A stretch of 35,741 bases of DNA from Streptomyces lonarensis. GTDB lineage: Bacteria; Actinomycetota; Actinomycetes; Streptomycetales; Streptomycetaceae. Positions 23,777 through 32,583 of the stretch are shown piece after piece (the stretch's first letter is position 1; the number at the start of each line of letters is the position of its first letter). The notes beneath the pieces are model-generated. The model did not search any database. It had not been told where the DNA came from and was given only the letters and a program-made list of their open reading frames with translations. The position numbers and the translations under genes are program-made. Location: NCBI RefSeq assembly GCF_012033735.1, contig NZ_JAAVJD010000032.1, positions 1 through 35,741 of the forward strand, given 5' to 3'.

Positions 23777-25066
23777 ATGACTGCATCCGCCGCGCCCGTC
23801 GCGGATCCGCACCTGCGTTTCGCTCCGCCCACCGAGGGACCCCGAGAGATCGTGATCCTCGGCTCCACCGGTTCCATCGGCACCCAGGCCGTCGATGTCG
23901 TGCTGCGCAACCCGGACCGATTCCGGGTGACCGCGCTGTCGGCTGCCGGCGGGCGCGTCGGCCTGCTCGCGGAACAGGCCCACCTGCTGGGTGTGACCGC
24001 CGTCGGCGTCGCCGACCCCTCGCGGACGGAGGAGCTGCGGGCCGCGCTGCGGGAGCGCTACGGTGCGGCCTCGGCGCTCCCCGAGATCGTGGCGGGCCCC
24101 GATGCGGCGACCCAGCTCGCGGGGACGCCGTGCCACACGGTGCTCAACGGCATCACCGGTTCGATCGGACTCGCCCCCACGATCGCCGCGCTCTCGGCGG
24201 GCAGCGTGCTGGCGCTGGCCAACAAGGAGTCGCTGATCGTGGGCGGGCCGCTGGTCACCGCGCTGGCGGCGCCCGGCCAGATCGTCCCGGTCGACTCCGA
24301 GCACTCGGCGCTCTTCCAGGCGCTGCTCGGTGGGGTGCGCCGGGACGTCTCGCGTCTCGTGGTGACCGCCAGCGGGGGGCCCTTCCGGGGGCGGACCCGC
24401 GCGCAGTTGGCGGAGGTCACGCCCGAGGAGGCGCTGGCCCACCCGACGTGGAGCATGGGGCCGGTGATCACCATCAACTCCGCGACCCTCGTCAACAAGG
24501 GGCTGGAGGTGATCGAGGCCCACCTGCTGTACGCGATTCCCTTCGAGCGCATCGAGGTCGTGGTACACCCGCAGTCGTATGTGCATTCGATGGTCGAGTT
24601 CACTGACGGGTCGACCCTCGCGCAGGCCGGGCCGCCCGACATGCGGGGCCCGATCGCCCTCGGTATCGGCTGGCCGGACCGGGTGCCCGGCGCCGCGCCG
24701 CCGTGCGACTGGACCCGTGCCCACAGCTGGGAGTTCTTCCCCCTGGACACCGAGGCGTTCCCGGCGGTGCCCCTCGCCTGCCATGTGGGTAGTCTCGGCG
24801 GCGTCGCCCCAGCCGTCTACAACGCGGCCAACGAGGAGTGCGTCGCGGCCTTCCTCGCCGGCAGGCTGCCGTTCACCGGCATCGTCGACACCGTCGCGCG
24901 CGTCGTGGAGGAGCAGGGGAGCGACGCTGCCGGAACTTCGCTGACCGTCCCGGACGTACTGGAGGCGGAGACCCGCGCACGGCACCGTGCGCGGGAGCTG
25001 ACCGGCACCGCCGGCACAGCGGGTGCCGTCGGCGGCGGCGCGTCGGGCGCCGTGCGCAAGGGCTAG
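23777..25066 (+). CDS. dxr: 1-deoxy-D-xylulose-5-phosphate reductoisomerase
   Basis: Second step of the MEP isoprenoid pathway: DXP plus NADPH to 2-C-methyl-D-erythritol 4-phosphate. The 429-residue protein has the NADPH motif [32 protein letters not shown] (metal ligands Asp and Glu), [29 protein letters not shown] and [13 protein letters not shown]. The tail is Gly/Ala-rich, as in other actinobacterial Dxr. The ATG at 23777 has no clear Shine-Dalgarno; CACAAT ends about six bases before it and could be a -10, so the mRNA may be leaderless. The M50 protease gene follows after 10 bases and ispG (same pathway) after that. Confidence 0.95.
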   Translation: MTASAAPVADPHLRFAPPTEGPREIVILGSTGSIGTQAVDVVLRNPDRFRVTALSAAGGRVGLLAEQAHLLGVTAVGVADPSRTEELRAALRERYGAASALPEIVAGPDAATQLAGTPCHTVLNGITGSIGLAPTIAALSAGSVLALANKESLIVGGPLVTALAAPGQIVPVDSEHSALFQALLGGVRRDVSRLVVTASGGPFRGRTRAQLAEVTPEEALAHPTWSMGPVITINSATLVNKGLEVIEAHLLYAIPFERIEVVVHPQSYVHSMVEFTDGSTLAQAGPPDMRGPIALGIGWPDRVPGAAPPCDWTRAHSWEFFPLDTEAFPAVPLACHVGSLGGVAPAVYNAANEECVAAFLAGRLPFTGIVDTVARVVEEQGSDAAGTSLTVPDVLEAETRARHRARELTGTAGTAGAVGGGASGAVRKG

Positions 25067-25076
25067 AGGGAGACCC

Positions 25077-26381
25077 GTGACCACCTTGATGTTCATCCTC
25101 GGGATCGTCATCTTCGTTCTCGGGCTGCTCTTCTCGATCGCCTGGCACGAGTTGGGCCATCTCAGCACCGCGAAGATGTTCGGCATCCGCGTGCCGCAGT
25201 ACATGGTCGGGTTCGGCCCGACGCTGTGGTCGCGACGGAAGGGCGAGACCGAGTACGGGATCAAGGCGATCCCCCTGGGCGGGTACATCCGCATGATCGG
25301 GATGTTCCCCCCGGGGGACGACGGGCGGGTGCGGCAGCGTTCCACCTCGCCCTTCCGCGGCATGATCGAGGATGCCCGCGCGGCCGCCTACGAGGAGCTG
25401 CAGCCGGGGGACGAGAAGCGGCTGTTCTACACGCGCAAGCCCTGGAAGCGCATCATCGTGATGTTCGCGGGGCCTGCCATGAACCTGATCCTCGCGGTGG
25501 GGATCTTCCTCGGCGTGCTCATGGCGTTCGGCATCCCCACCTCGACCACGACCGTCGCCACCGTCCAGGAGTGCGTGGTCGCACAGAGCGAGGAGCGCGA
25601 CGAGTGCCGTGCGGGGGACCCGGCGGCCCCGGCCAACGAGGCGGGGATGCTTCCGGGGGACACGATCCTGGAGTTCAACGGCGAGCCGGTGACGGACTGG
25701 GGGACACTTCAGCAGGACATCCGGGCCACCGTCGGTCCCGCTGACATCACGGTGGAGCGCGACGGTGCCCCGCTGGACCTCCGGGTGAACCTCATCGAGA
25801 ACCAGGTCGCCAAGCTCGACGGGAACGGCGAGTGGGTCGAGGGCGAGTACGTCACCACCGGCTTCCTCGGGATCTCCCCCGCCTCCGGCATCGTCAAGCA
25901 GGACTTCCCGGAAGCCGTGGACCGCATGGGCGACATCATGGTCACCGGCTTCGAGGCGTTGCTGGCCGTCCCGTCGAAGGTCCCGGGGTTGTGGGACGCC
26001 GCATGGGGCGTCGGTGAGCGTGACCAGGACTCCCCGATGGGCGTGGTCGGAGCGGCCAGGGTCGGGGGCGAGATCTTCACCCTCGACATCCCCGCGAGCC
26101 AGCAGGTGGCGACAGCGCTCTTCCTCGTCGCGGGATTCAACCTCTCACTCTTCCTGTTCAACATGCTGCCGCTGCTGCCGCTGGACGGCGGCCACATCGC
26201 GGGCGCCGGCTGGGAGTCCGCCCGCCGCAAGGGCGCCAAGCTGCTGCGCAGGCCCGACCCCGGGCCGTTCGACGTGGCGCGGATGATGCCGGTCGCCTAT
26301 GTCGTCGCCGCGGTGTTCATCTGTTTCACGCTGTTGGTACTCGCCGCAGATATCGTCACACCGGTCCGATTGGCGGGCTAG
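25077..26381 (+). CDS. RseP-like M50 site-2 metalloprotease
   Basis: Intramembrane zinc protease that cleaves membrane-embedded substrates such as anti-sigma factors (Rip1/RseP family). The 434-residue protein has the zinc motif HELGH (24-28) in the first transmembrane helix. A second helix is [22 protein letters not shown]-like domain follows ([19 protein letters not shown]), then the second active-site region [12 protein letters not shown] with its Asp ligand and a last C-terminal helix. The GTG at 25077 follows GAGGGAG. It is 10 bases after dxr and probably co-transcribed; the dxr-protease-ispG order is conserved in actinobacteria. The natural substrate cannot be read from the sequence. 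Confidence 0.92.
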   Translation: MTTLMFILGIVIFVLGLLFSIAWHELGHLSTAKMFGIRVPQYMVGFGPTLWSRRKGETEYGIKAIPLGGYIRMIGMFPPGDDGRVRQRSTSPFRGMIEDARAAAYEELQPGDEKRLFYTRKPWKRIIVMFAGPAMNLILAVGIFLGVLMAFGIPTSTTTVATVQECVVAQSEERDECRAGDPAAPANEAGMLPGDTILEFNGEPVTDWGTLQQDIRATVGPADITVERDGAPLDLRVNLIENQVAKLDGNGEWVEGEYVTTGFLGISPASGIVKQDFPEAVDRMGDIMVTGFEALLAVPSKVPGLWDAAWGVGERDQDSPMGVVGAARVGGEIFTLDIPASQQVATALFLVAGFNLSLFLFNMLPLLPLDGGHIAGAGWESARRKGAKLLRRPDPGPFDVARMMPVAYVVAAVFICFTLLVLAADIVTPVRLAG

Positions 26382-26463
26382 CGCTGTCGGTGCCGTAGTC
26401 TCGTTGTCCGGAGCCCGGCCGAACCGGGGACCTAAGAGCCATACCGTGGGGTTGCACAGACCG

Positions 26464-27621
26464 ATGACTGCCATTTCGCTCGGAATGCCGTCCGTACCGC
26501 TGAAGCTCGCCGAGCGGAGGGTCAGCCGCAAGCTGCAGGTCGGCACGGTGGCCGTCGGCGGCGACGCCCCGGTCTCCGTCCAGTCGATGACGACGACCCG
26601 CACCTCGGACATCGGTGCGACCCTGCAGCAGATCGCCGAACTGACCGCCTCGGGCTGCCAGATCGTGCGGGTCGCGTGCCCCACGCAGGACGACGCGGAC
26701 GCGCTCCCCGTCATCGCACGCAAGTCGCAGATTCCGGTCATCGCCGACATCCACTTCCAGCCGAAGTACGTCTTCGCCGCGATCGACGCGGGCTGCGCGG
26801 CGGTGCGGGTCAACCCCGGCAACATCAAGCAGTTCGACGACCGCGTCAAGGACATCGCCAAGGCCGCTTCCGACGCCGGCACCCCGATCCGCATCGGCGT
26901 CAACGCCGGCTCGCTGGACCGCCGGCTGCTCGCCAAGTACGGCAGGGCGACCCCCGAGGCGCTCGTGGAGTCGGCTCTCTGGGAGTGCTCGCTCTTCGAG
27001 GAGCACGGCTTCCGCGACATCAAGATCTCGGTCAAGCACAACGACCCCGTCGTCATGGTCAACGCCTACCGGCAGCTGGCCGCGCAGTGCGACTACCCGC
27101 TGCACCTCGGCGTGACCGAGGCCGGCCCGGCCTTCCAGGGGACCATCAAGTCCGCCGTCGCCTTCGGCGCGCTCCTCTCCGAGGGCATCGGCGACACCAT
27201 CCGCGTCTCGCTCTCCGCCCCGCCGGCGGAGGAGATCAAGGTGGGCAACCAGATCCTGGAGTCCCTCGGGCTGCGCGAGCGCGGCCTGGAGATCGTCTCC
27301 TGCCCGTCGTGCGGGCGTGCGCAGGTCGACGTCTACAAGCTCGCCGAGGAGGTCACCGCCGGTCTCACCGGCATGGACGTCCCGCTGCGGGTCGCGGTGA
27401 TGGGCTGTGTCGTCAACGGCCCCGGCGAGGCCCGCGAGGCGGACCTCGGCGTCGCCTCCGGCAACGGCAAGGGGCAGATCTTCGTCAAGGGCGAGGTCAT
27501 CAAGACCGTGCCCGAGTCCAAGATCGTGGAGACGCTGATCGAGGAGGCGATGAAGATCGCCGAGCAGATGGAGAAGGACGGCGTCGCCTCGGGCGAGCCG
27601 CAGATCGCCGTAGCGGGCTGA
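26464..27621 (+). CDS. ispG: (E)-4-hydroxy-3-methylbut-2-enyl-diphosphate synthase
   Basis: Late MEP-pathway enzyme using a [4Fe-4S] cluster to make HMBPP from MEcPP. The 385-residue protein has [41 protein letters not shown], the cluster cysteines in SCPSCGR and [11 protein letters not shown] with the conserved Glu, and [17 protein letters not shown]. This is the short bacterial GcpE form. The ATG at 26464 lacks an obvious Shine-Dalgarno. The 80-base gap after the protease gene contains TAGTCT near 26395, a possible own promoter. Two MEP enzymes flanking a protease here is a standard actinobacterial arrangement. Confidence 0.96.
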   Translation: MTAISLGMPSVPLKLAERRVSRKLQVGTVAVGGDAPVSVQSMTTTRTSDIGATLQQIAELTASGCQIVRVACPTQDDADALPVIARKSQIPVIADIHFQPKYVFAAIDAGCAAVRVNPGNIKQFDDRVKDIAKAASDAGTPIRIGVNAGSLDRRLLAKYGRATPEALVESALWECSLFEEHGFRDIKISVKHNDPVVMVNAYRQLAAQCDYPLHLGVTEAGPAFQGTIKSAVAFGALLSEGIGDTIRVSLSAPPAEEIKVGNQILESLGLRERGLEIVSCPSCGRAQVDVYKLAEEVTAGLTGMDVPLRVAVMGCVVNGPGEAREADLGVASGNGKGQIFVKGEVIKTVPESKIVETLIEEAMKIAEQMEKDGVASGEPQIAVAG

Positions 27622-27660
27622 CCCGACGCCGCGAACTCCCGCCCGCGGCGGCCGGTTCTC

Positions 27661-27727
27661 GGTACCGGGTGAGGTACCCCGCGAAGTGGCCACGGCATGG
27701 GGCGCGTCTCTTTAGGGGCGCGCCCCT
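27661..27727 (+). repeat. Two palindromes after ispG
   Basis: GGTACC-GGGTGA-GGTACC (27661-27678) is a 6-bp stem with a 6-base loop. AGGGGCGCGCCCCT (27714-27727) is a perfect 14-bp palindrome just after TTT. Either could end the ispG transcript. Confidence 0.4.
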
Positions 27728-28125
27728 CGTCATGCGTGGGCGCCCTGCGCCGCGCTCCGGGGCGCACCGTCCCTGTCGTCGTCCGGGGCCCGCGGCGTAC
27801 GACCGCTCCCGTCCTGCCCCCAGAGGCGGTCGCTCCGCCACAGGGCGACCGCCCCCGCGCGCTGCGAGGCGGCGCGGGTGCCCCCGCCGTCGCGGCCGCC
27901 CGGGCAGCCGGGGGCGTCCTGGCCCCGGGGCGCCGCCCCCGAGAGGCGGAGCTCCTGCCCGGCGGCTCCCCAGGGGGCGGCAGGGCTCCGTGCGGCTCCC
28001 ACGGGCCGGCTCCGCGCGGCTTGGCCGGGTGACGACCTCCGCACCGTCGACACGGGTACAGTGCCGTGCACGGCTCCGTGCTGCGGCCCATCACCCCCAC
28101 CTCCGACCGGCAAGGCATCGAACCC
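27728..28125 (+). other. Intergenic region before the GNAT gene, no gene seen
   Basis: About 400 GC-rich bases. Frames here are Arg/Pro/Gly-rich with no ribosome-binding site or recognisable motif. The stretch 28040-28070 (ACCTCCGCACCGTCGACAC, then GGTACAGTG) contains TACAGT, a plausible -10 for the GNAT gene. Confidence 0.35.
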
Positions 28126-28974
28126 GTGCTGACGACCCCCGCTGTCCGTCTTCTGGACTCCCGAGAGCTGACCGCCGTTCTGGAGGTCCTGGCCCGCGAC
28201 CCCGTGGCGAACGCGTTCGTGACCGCCCGGGTGCTGGACTCGCGGCTCGATCCGCGACGACTCGGTGGCGAGATGTGGGGCTGGTACCACCGGGGCGAGC
28301 TGGTGTCGCTGTGCTTCGCGGGGGCAAACCTCGTCCCTGTGGGGGCCGGCCCCGCGGCGCTGCGGGCCTTCGCCGAACGGGCCCTGGCCCAGGGCAGGCG
28401 CTGCTCCTCCATCGTCGGCCCGGCCGACCAGGTGAGGGAGCTGTGGACGTACCTGGAACGCGCCTGGGGCCCGGCCCGCCTGATCCGGGCCAGCCAGCCG
28501 CTCATGGTGATCGAGCGCCCGCCGCCCGGCATCGCCGCGGACCCTCGGGTGCGCCGGGTGCGGCGGAGTGAGATGGAGCTGGTCATGCCCGCCTGCGTCG
28601 CCATGTTCACCGAGGAGGTGGGGGTCTCCCCGCTCTCCGCGGTCGACGGCGGTCTGGCGTACCAGTCCCGCGTCGCCGAGACCGTGGGGGAGGGGCGCTG
28701 CTTCGCACGCGTGGAGGACGGCCGCGTGGTCTTCAAGGCCGAGATCGGGGCGGTGACCCCGTCCGTGTGTCAACTGCAGGGTGTGTGGACCGCCCCGGAC
28801 CGGCGGGGCCGCGGCCTGGCGACCGCGGGGCTGGCCCAGGTGATCCACCACGCGCTGGAGGAGGCCGCCCCGGTGGTCAGCCTGTACGTCAACGACTTCA
28901 ACGAGCCTGCGCTCGCCACCTACCGGCGGCTCGGCTTCCGCGAGGTCGGGGCGCTCCGCAGCATCATGTTCTGA
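28126..28974 (+). CDS. GNAT-family N-acetyltransferase with N-terminal DUF4081 domain
   Basis: Probable acetyl-CoA-dependent acyltransferase of unknown target. The 282-residue protein has an N-terminal DUF4081 part (about 1-140: VLARDPVANAFVTARV, LGGEMWGWYHRGELVSLCFAGANLVPV, RRCSSIVGPADQV, QPLMVIERPPP). The C-terminal GNAT half has the acetyl-CoA loop RRGRGLATAGLA and VSLYVNDFNEPALATYRRLGF. The GTG at 28126 (VLTTPAVRLLD) is preferred because it matches the N-terminus I remember for streptomycete homologues. AAGG is about 10 bases upstream. A start at 28066 would add 20 residues. The gene regularly follows ispG in Streptomyces, which hints at a conserved though unknown link. Confidence 0.88.
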   Translation: MLTTPAVRLLDSRELTAVLEVLARDPVANAFVTARVLDSRLDPRRLGGEMWGWYHRGELVSLCFAGANLVPVGAGPAALRAFAERALAQGRRCSSIVGPADQVRELWTYLERAWGPARLIRASQPLMVIERPPPGIAADPRVRRVRRSEMELVMPACVAMFTEEVGVSPLSAVDGGLAYQSRVAETVGEGRCFARVEDGRVVFKAEIGAVTPSVCQLQGVWTAPDRRGRGLATAGLAQVIHHALEEAAPVVSLYVNDFNEPALATYRRLGFREVGALRSIMF

Positions 28975-29247
28975 GCTCCTGCCCCTGCCCCAGTGCCCGC
29001 CCCTGCCGGTCGGCGTCCGCACCACGGGGCGGTACCGCACGGGGCGGCGGCGCTGAGTGGCCGGTCGGTCCCCGGCGCCGCCGCGGCTGCCCCGGGGACC
29101 GCGCTCGCCCCGTGCCGGCCGACGCTGCCCGGGGCGCCCCGGGCGGGCAGATCGCAGGCGCGGCCCCGCCCCACTCGACGCGACCCGCGTGCGCCCCGCG
29201 CGAGAAAACGCTCCCGCATTCCGGCAAGATCATCGCTTCCAACGGCC
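28975..29247. other. Palindrome-rich intergenic region
   Basis: Between convergent GNAT and oppF genes. It holds GTCCCCGG/CCGGGGAC (29068-29075 with 29092-29099), the perfect 18-bp palindrome GCCCGGGGCGCCCCGGGC (29127-29144), and octamer copies at 29037 and 29108. No gene is visible. Confidence 0.5.
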
Positions 29248-29292
29248 ACGGTCCTCGCAACTCCCACAGATCGCGGGTGTTGCGAGGACCGT
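29248..29292. terminator. Long bidirectional terminator hairpin
   Basis: Perfect 14-bp stem ACGGTCCTCGCAAC / GTTGCGAGGACCGT, extended inside by CCC/GGG after one T-T mismatch. Lower GC than the surroundings. It is placed between the convergent GNAT and oppF genes. Confidence 0.75.
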
Positions 29293-29329
29293 TAGAACCC
29301 AAGCACCATGCGGTGCCGACGGGGGCCGT

Positions 29330-29343
29330 CCCCGTGCACGGGG
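29330..29343. repeat. Perfect palindrome CCCCGTGCACGGGG next to the oppF stop
   Basis: Two copies of the recurring octamer overlap head-to-head to form a 14-bp perfect palindrome, 6 bases beyond the end of oppF. Confidence 0.6.
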
Positions 29344-29349
29344 CCCGGA

Positions 29350-30597
29350 TCAGGCCGACCCGTGCACCACGTCCCGCTTCTGCGCGAAGTGGCAGGCACT
29401 CGCGTGCCGCGAGTTCTCCCGTACCTGCAGCAGCGGCGTCTCCTCGGCGCAGACGTCCTCCGCCTTCCAGCAGCGGGTCCGGAACCGGCAGCCCGAGGGC
29501 GGGTTGGCCGGCGAGGGCACGTCGCCCTCCAGGACGATCTCGTCCCGCATCCCGCGCAGCTTGGGGTCCGGCACCGGGACGGCGGACAGCAGCGCCTGGG
29601 TGTACGGGTGCGTCGGGGCCTCGTAGATCTCCTCCGCGTTGCCGTACTCCACGACGCGGCCGAGGTACATCACCCCGAGCTTGTCCGCGATGTGCCGGAC
29701 GACGGAGAGGTCGTGCGCGATGAACAGGTAGGACAGGCCGAGCTCGTCCTGCAGCTTCTCCAGGAGGTTGATGACCTGCGCCTGGATGGAGACGTCCAGC
29801 GCCGACACCGGCTCGTCGCAGAGCAGCACCTCGGGCTCGAGCGCCAGCGCGCGGGCGATGCCGATGCGCTGCCGCTGCCCCCCGGAGAACTGGTGCGGGT
29901 AGCGGTTGATGTGGTCGGGGTTGAGGCCGACCAGATCGAGCAGCTCCTGCACCCGCTGACGACGGCCCTGGCGGGGCACGACGTCGGTGTGGATCTCGAA
30001 AGGCTCGCCGATCAGGTCGCCCACCGTCATACGCGGGTTGAGCGAGGTGTACGGGTCCTGGAACACCATCTGGATGTTCCGGCGCGCGGCGAGCAGGTCG
30101 CCGCCCCGCAGCTCGGTCAGGTCCTGGCCGCGCACCTTGATCGTGCCGGAGGTGGGGCGCTCCAGGCCGATCAGGAGCTTCGCCAGGGTCGACTTGCCGC
30201 AGCCCGACTCACCGACGATGCCGAGCGTCTCGCCCCGGCGGAGGTCGAGATTGATGCCGTCCACCGCCTGGACCGCGCCGACCTTGCGGCGCAGCACGAT
30301 GCCCTGGGTGATGGGGAAGTGCTTGACGAGGTCGCGCACCTCCAGCACGTTCTCGCCCTTGTCCAGGACGGGAGGAGCGACCGGCTCGGACGCACGGGGC
30401 GTTTCGGTCACGGTGGCTCCGGCGGCCGGCGTGCCGGCCCCGTCCCCGGCGGTGGCCTCGGTGGCCGCGCCGTCCGGGGCGGGGGAGGCCGCCCCGGTGT
30501 CCTTGCCCGTGGCGTCACCGGTGCCGTCCGGGACGACCGCGGCGTCGACGGGCGGGTTCTCCTCGCGCGGCGTGTCCTTCGCCGACTTCTTGCTCAT
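29350..30597 (-). CDS. oppF: Oligopeptide ABC transporter ATP-binding protein F
   Basis: Second ATPase of the peptide importer. The 415-residue protein has Walker A GESGCGKST (129-137), Q-loop MVFQDPYTSLNP, signature FSGGQRQR (about 237-244), Walker B VLLCDEPVSALD (257-268) and switch His295. The oligopeptide-specific C-terminal region has Cys residues (GCRFRTRC, VC) seen in OppD/OppF. Unusual is an N-terminal extension of about 80 residues, rich in Ala, Asp, Pro, Thr and Gly, before the first domain strand. It looks disordered. The ATG at 30597 overlaps the oppD stop (ATGA). An in-frame start further up, inside oppD, is rejected. Confidence 0.92.
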   Translation of the reverse strand: MSKKSAKDTPREENPPVDAAVVPDGTGDATGKDTGAASPAPDGAATEATAGDGAGTPAAGATVTETPRASEPVAPPVLDKGENVLEVRDLVKHFPITQGIVLRRKVGAVQAVDGINLDLRRGETLGIVGESGCGKSTLAKLLIGLERPTSGTIKVRGQDLTELRGGDLLAARRNIQMVFQDPYTSLNPRMTVGDLIGEPFEIHTDVVPRQGRRQRVQELLDLVGLNPDHINRYPHQFSGGQRQRIGIARALALEPEVLLCDEPVSALDVSIQAQVINLLEKLQDELGLSYLFIAHDLSVVRHIADKLGVMYLGRVVEYGNAEEIYEAPTHPYTQALLSAVPVPDPKLRGMRDEIVLEGDVPSPANPPSGCRFRTRCWKAEDVCAEETPLLQVRENSRHASACHFAQKRDVVHGSA

Positions 30598-31643
30598 GCG
30601 GGGTGCACCTCGTCCCAGTAGTGGCAGCGGCTGATCCGGTCGGCGGCCACGTCGAACGCCGGGGGCGCCTCCTGGCCGCACTTCTCACGCGCCATGTAGC
30701 AGCGGGGCGCGAAAGAGCACCCGGGCGGCATGGCGGTGAGCGTGGGCGGCAGCCCCTTGATGACGCTGAGCTCCTGGCCCCGCAGGTCGACGCGCGGGAT
30801 CGACTCCAGCAGCGACTTGGTGTACGGGTGAGCCGGCGCGTCGTAGATCTCGGAGACCGGCGCCTGCTCCACGACGCGGCCGGCGTACATCACGGAGATG
30901 TCGTCGGCGACGTCGGCGACCACGCCCATGTCGTGCGTGATCAGCAGGAGCCCCATGGAGCGCTCCTGCTGGAGTTCGGCGAGGAGCTTCATGATCTGCG
31001 CCTGGACCGTCACGTCCAGCGCCGTCGTGGGCTCGTCCGCGATCAGGATCTCCGGGTCGAGCGCCAGCGCCATGGCGATCATGACGCGCTGGCGCATGCC
31101 GCCGGAGAACTGGTGCGGGTAGTCGTCGACGCGCTGCGCGGCCCCGGGGATCCGGACCAGGTCGAGCAGCTCGATGGCCTTCGTCCGGGCGTCCTTGCGG
31201 GACATGCCCCGGTGGACGCGGAACATCTCGCCGAGCTGGAACCCGACGGTGAAGACGGGGTTCAGCGCGGAGAGCGCGTCCTGGAAGATCATGGCGACGG
31301 TGGAGCCGCGCATCAGCCGCCGCTGCTCGCGGTTGAGCTTCAGCATGTCCACGCCGCGGTGGCGTACCGCACCACCGGTGACGTAGCCGGGAGGGCTGTC
31401 CAGGATGCCCATGATGGCCTGGGCGGTGACGCTCTTGCCGGAGCCGGACTCGCCGAGGATCGCCCGGGTCCGTCCTGCCTCCAGCGTGAAGGTCACGCCG
31501 TTGACCGCTTTCGCGACGCCGTCGCGCGTGCGGAACTCGACCTGGAGGTTCTCGACCTCCAGCAGCGGCGCGGAGCTGTCCGCCTCGGGGCGGCCGCTCG
31601 TCGAGGGCGCCGTCTGCTTCTTCATTCTGCTGACGATCGACAT
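30594..31643 (-). CDS. oppD: Oligopeptide ABC transporter ATP-binding protein D
   Basis: First ATPase of the peptide importer; pairs with OppF under the OppB/OppC channel. The 349-residue protein has Walker A GESGSGKS (64-71), Q-loop [13 protein letters not shown], signature FSGGMRQR, Walker [14 protein letters not shown] and switch His in LITHDMGVV. The C-terminal oligopeptide/dipeptide domain contains [14 protein letters not shown]. The ATG at 31643 has GAGGTG (complement of 31647-31652) directly upstream, overlapping the oppC stop. An upstream ATG at 31679 lies inside oppC and lacks such a site. Coupling to both neighbours by overlap is clear. Confidence 0.94.
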   Translation of the reverse strand: MSIVSRMKKQTAPSTSGRPEADSSAPLLEVENLQVEFRTRDGVAKAVNGVTFTLEAGRTRAILGESGSGKSVTAQAIMGILDSPPGYVTGGAVRHRGVDMLKLNREQRRLMRGSTVAMIFQDALSALNPVFTVGFQLGEMFRVHRGMSRKDARTKAIELLDLVRIPGAAQRVDDYPHQFSGGMRQRVMIAMALALDPEILIADEPTTALDVTVQAQIMKLLAELQQERSMGLLLITHDMGVVADVADDISVMYAGRVVEQAPVSEIYDAPAHPYTKSLLESIPRVDLRGQELSVIKGLPPTLTAMPPGCSFAPRCYMAREKCGQEAPPAFDVAADRISRCHYWDEVHPA

Positions 31644-31650
31644 GGGCACC

Positions 31651-32583
31651 TCAGCGGAGTTTCGGGTCGAGTGCGTCACGCAGGGCGTCGCCCATCAGGA
31701 TGAACCCGAGGACCGTGGTGACGAGGAACATGCAGGGCACCAGCAGCAGATGCGGGTAGCCGCTCAGGACGTGCGACTGGCCCTGGACGATCATGACGCC
31801 CCACGAGACGGTGGGAGCCCGGAGTCCGACACCGAGGAAGGTCAGGGTCGCCTCGAGCGAGACGAACAGACCGAGCGCGATCGTCAGGACCACGATGCCG
31901 GGCGCCATGGCGTTCGGCAGGATGTGCCGGAAGATGATCCGCCGGTCGGACGCGCCCAGCGAACGGGCCGCGGCGACGTAGTCCATGTTCTTGGTGGTCA
32001 TCACGGTGCCTCTGATGACACGGGTGAGCGTGATCCACGCCAACGCGATGAGGACGAAGACGATCGCCCACACCGACCGCGACTGCATCAGGGCGAGCAG
32101 CACGACCGCACCGAGCAGGAACGGCAGACCGGCGACGACGTCGACGAGCCGCGAGATCACCGTGTCGATCAGACCGCCGTAGAAGCCGGAGAGCACGCCG
32201 AAGAGCGTGCCGACGATCGCGATGCCGATGGTCGCGAAGACCGCGACCTGGATCGACGGGCCGGCGCCGTAGATGGCCTGCGCGTAGTAGTCGCAGCCGA
32301 GGTTCGAGAAGCCGAACGGGGCGTCCCAGCTGGGCTTCTGCCGTGCGCGCGCGAGGTCGCAGTCGCGGGGGTCGCCGCTGGTCCACAGCGACGGGAACAG
32401 CACCATCGAGATGACCGCGAGCACGATCAGCGACGCGATGATGAAGACCGGGTCCCGGCGCAGGTCGCGCCAGGCGTCGGACCACAGGCTGCGGGCCCGC
32501 TCGGTCGGGGCCTTGGGAACCTCGCCGAAGGCCGGGTCCGAGGTCTTTGTGGCGGCGCCGCCACCGGGGGATGACTCACTCAT
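31651..32583 (-). CDS. oppC: Oligopeptide ABC transporter permease C
   Basis: Half of the membrane channel. The 310-residue protein has a cytoplasmic N-terminus, a first helix (FIIASLIVLAVISMVLF) and an external loop with two Cys (DPRDCDL and NLGCDYYAQAIYG) that could form a disulfide. Five further helices follow, with the EAA-type loop AAARSLGASDRRIIFRHILPN that contacts an ATPase. It ends in the typical GDALRDALDPKLR. The ATG at 32583 overlaps the oppB end by 8 bases and has GAGGAT just before it, so translation is coupled. Length and layout are normal for OppC/DppC. Confidence 0.94.
   Translation of the reverse strand: MSESSPGGGAATKTSDPAFGEVPKAPTERARSLWSDAWRDLRRDPVFIIASLIVLAVISMVLFPSLWTSGDPRDCDLARARQKPSWDAPFGFSNLGCDYYAQAIYGAGPSIQVAVFATIGIAIVGTLFGVLSGFYGGLIDTVISRLVDVVAGLPFLLGAVVLLALMQSRSVWAIVFVLIALAWITLTRVIRGTVMTTKNMDYVAAARSLGASDRRIIFRHILPNAMAPGIVVLTIALGLFVSLEATLTFLGVGLRAPTVSWGVMIVQGQSHVLSGYPHLLLVPCMFLVTTVLGFILMGDALRDALDPKLR

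Noticed and set aside
29248..29292. Possible tRNA, attachment site or CRISPR-like repeat
   Set aside because: A single simple inverted repeat between convergent genes; no cloverleaf, no repeated copy and no integrase nearby. A terminator explains it.
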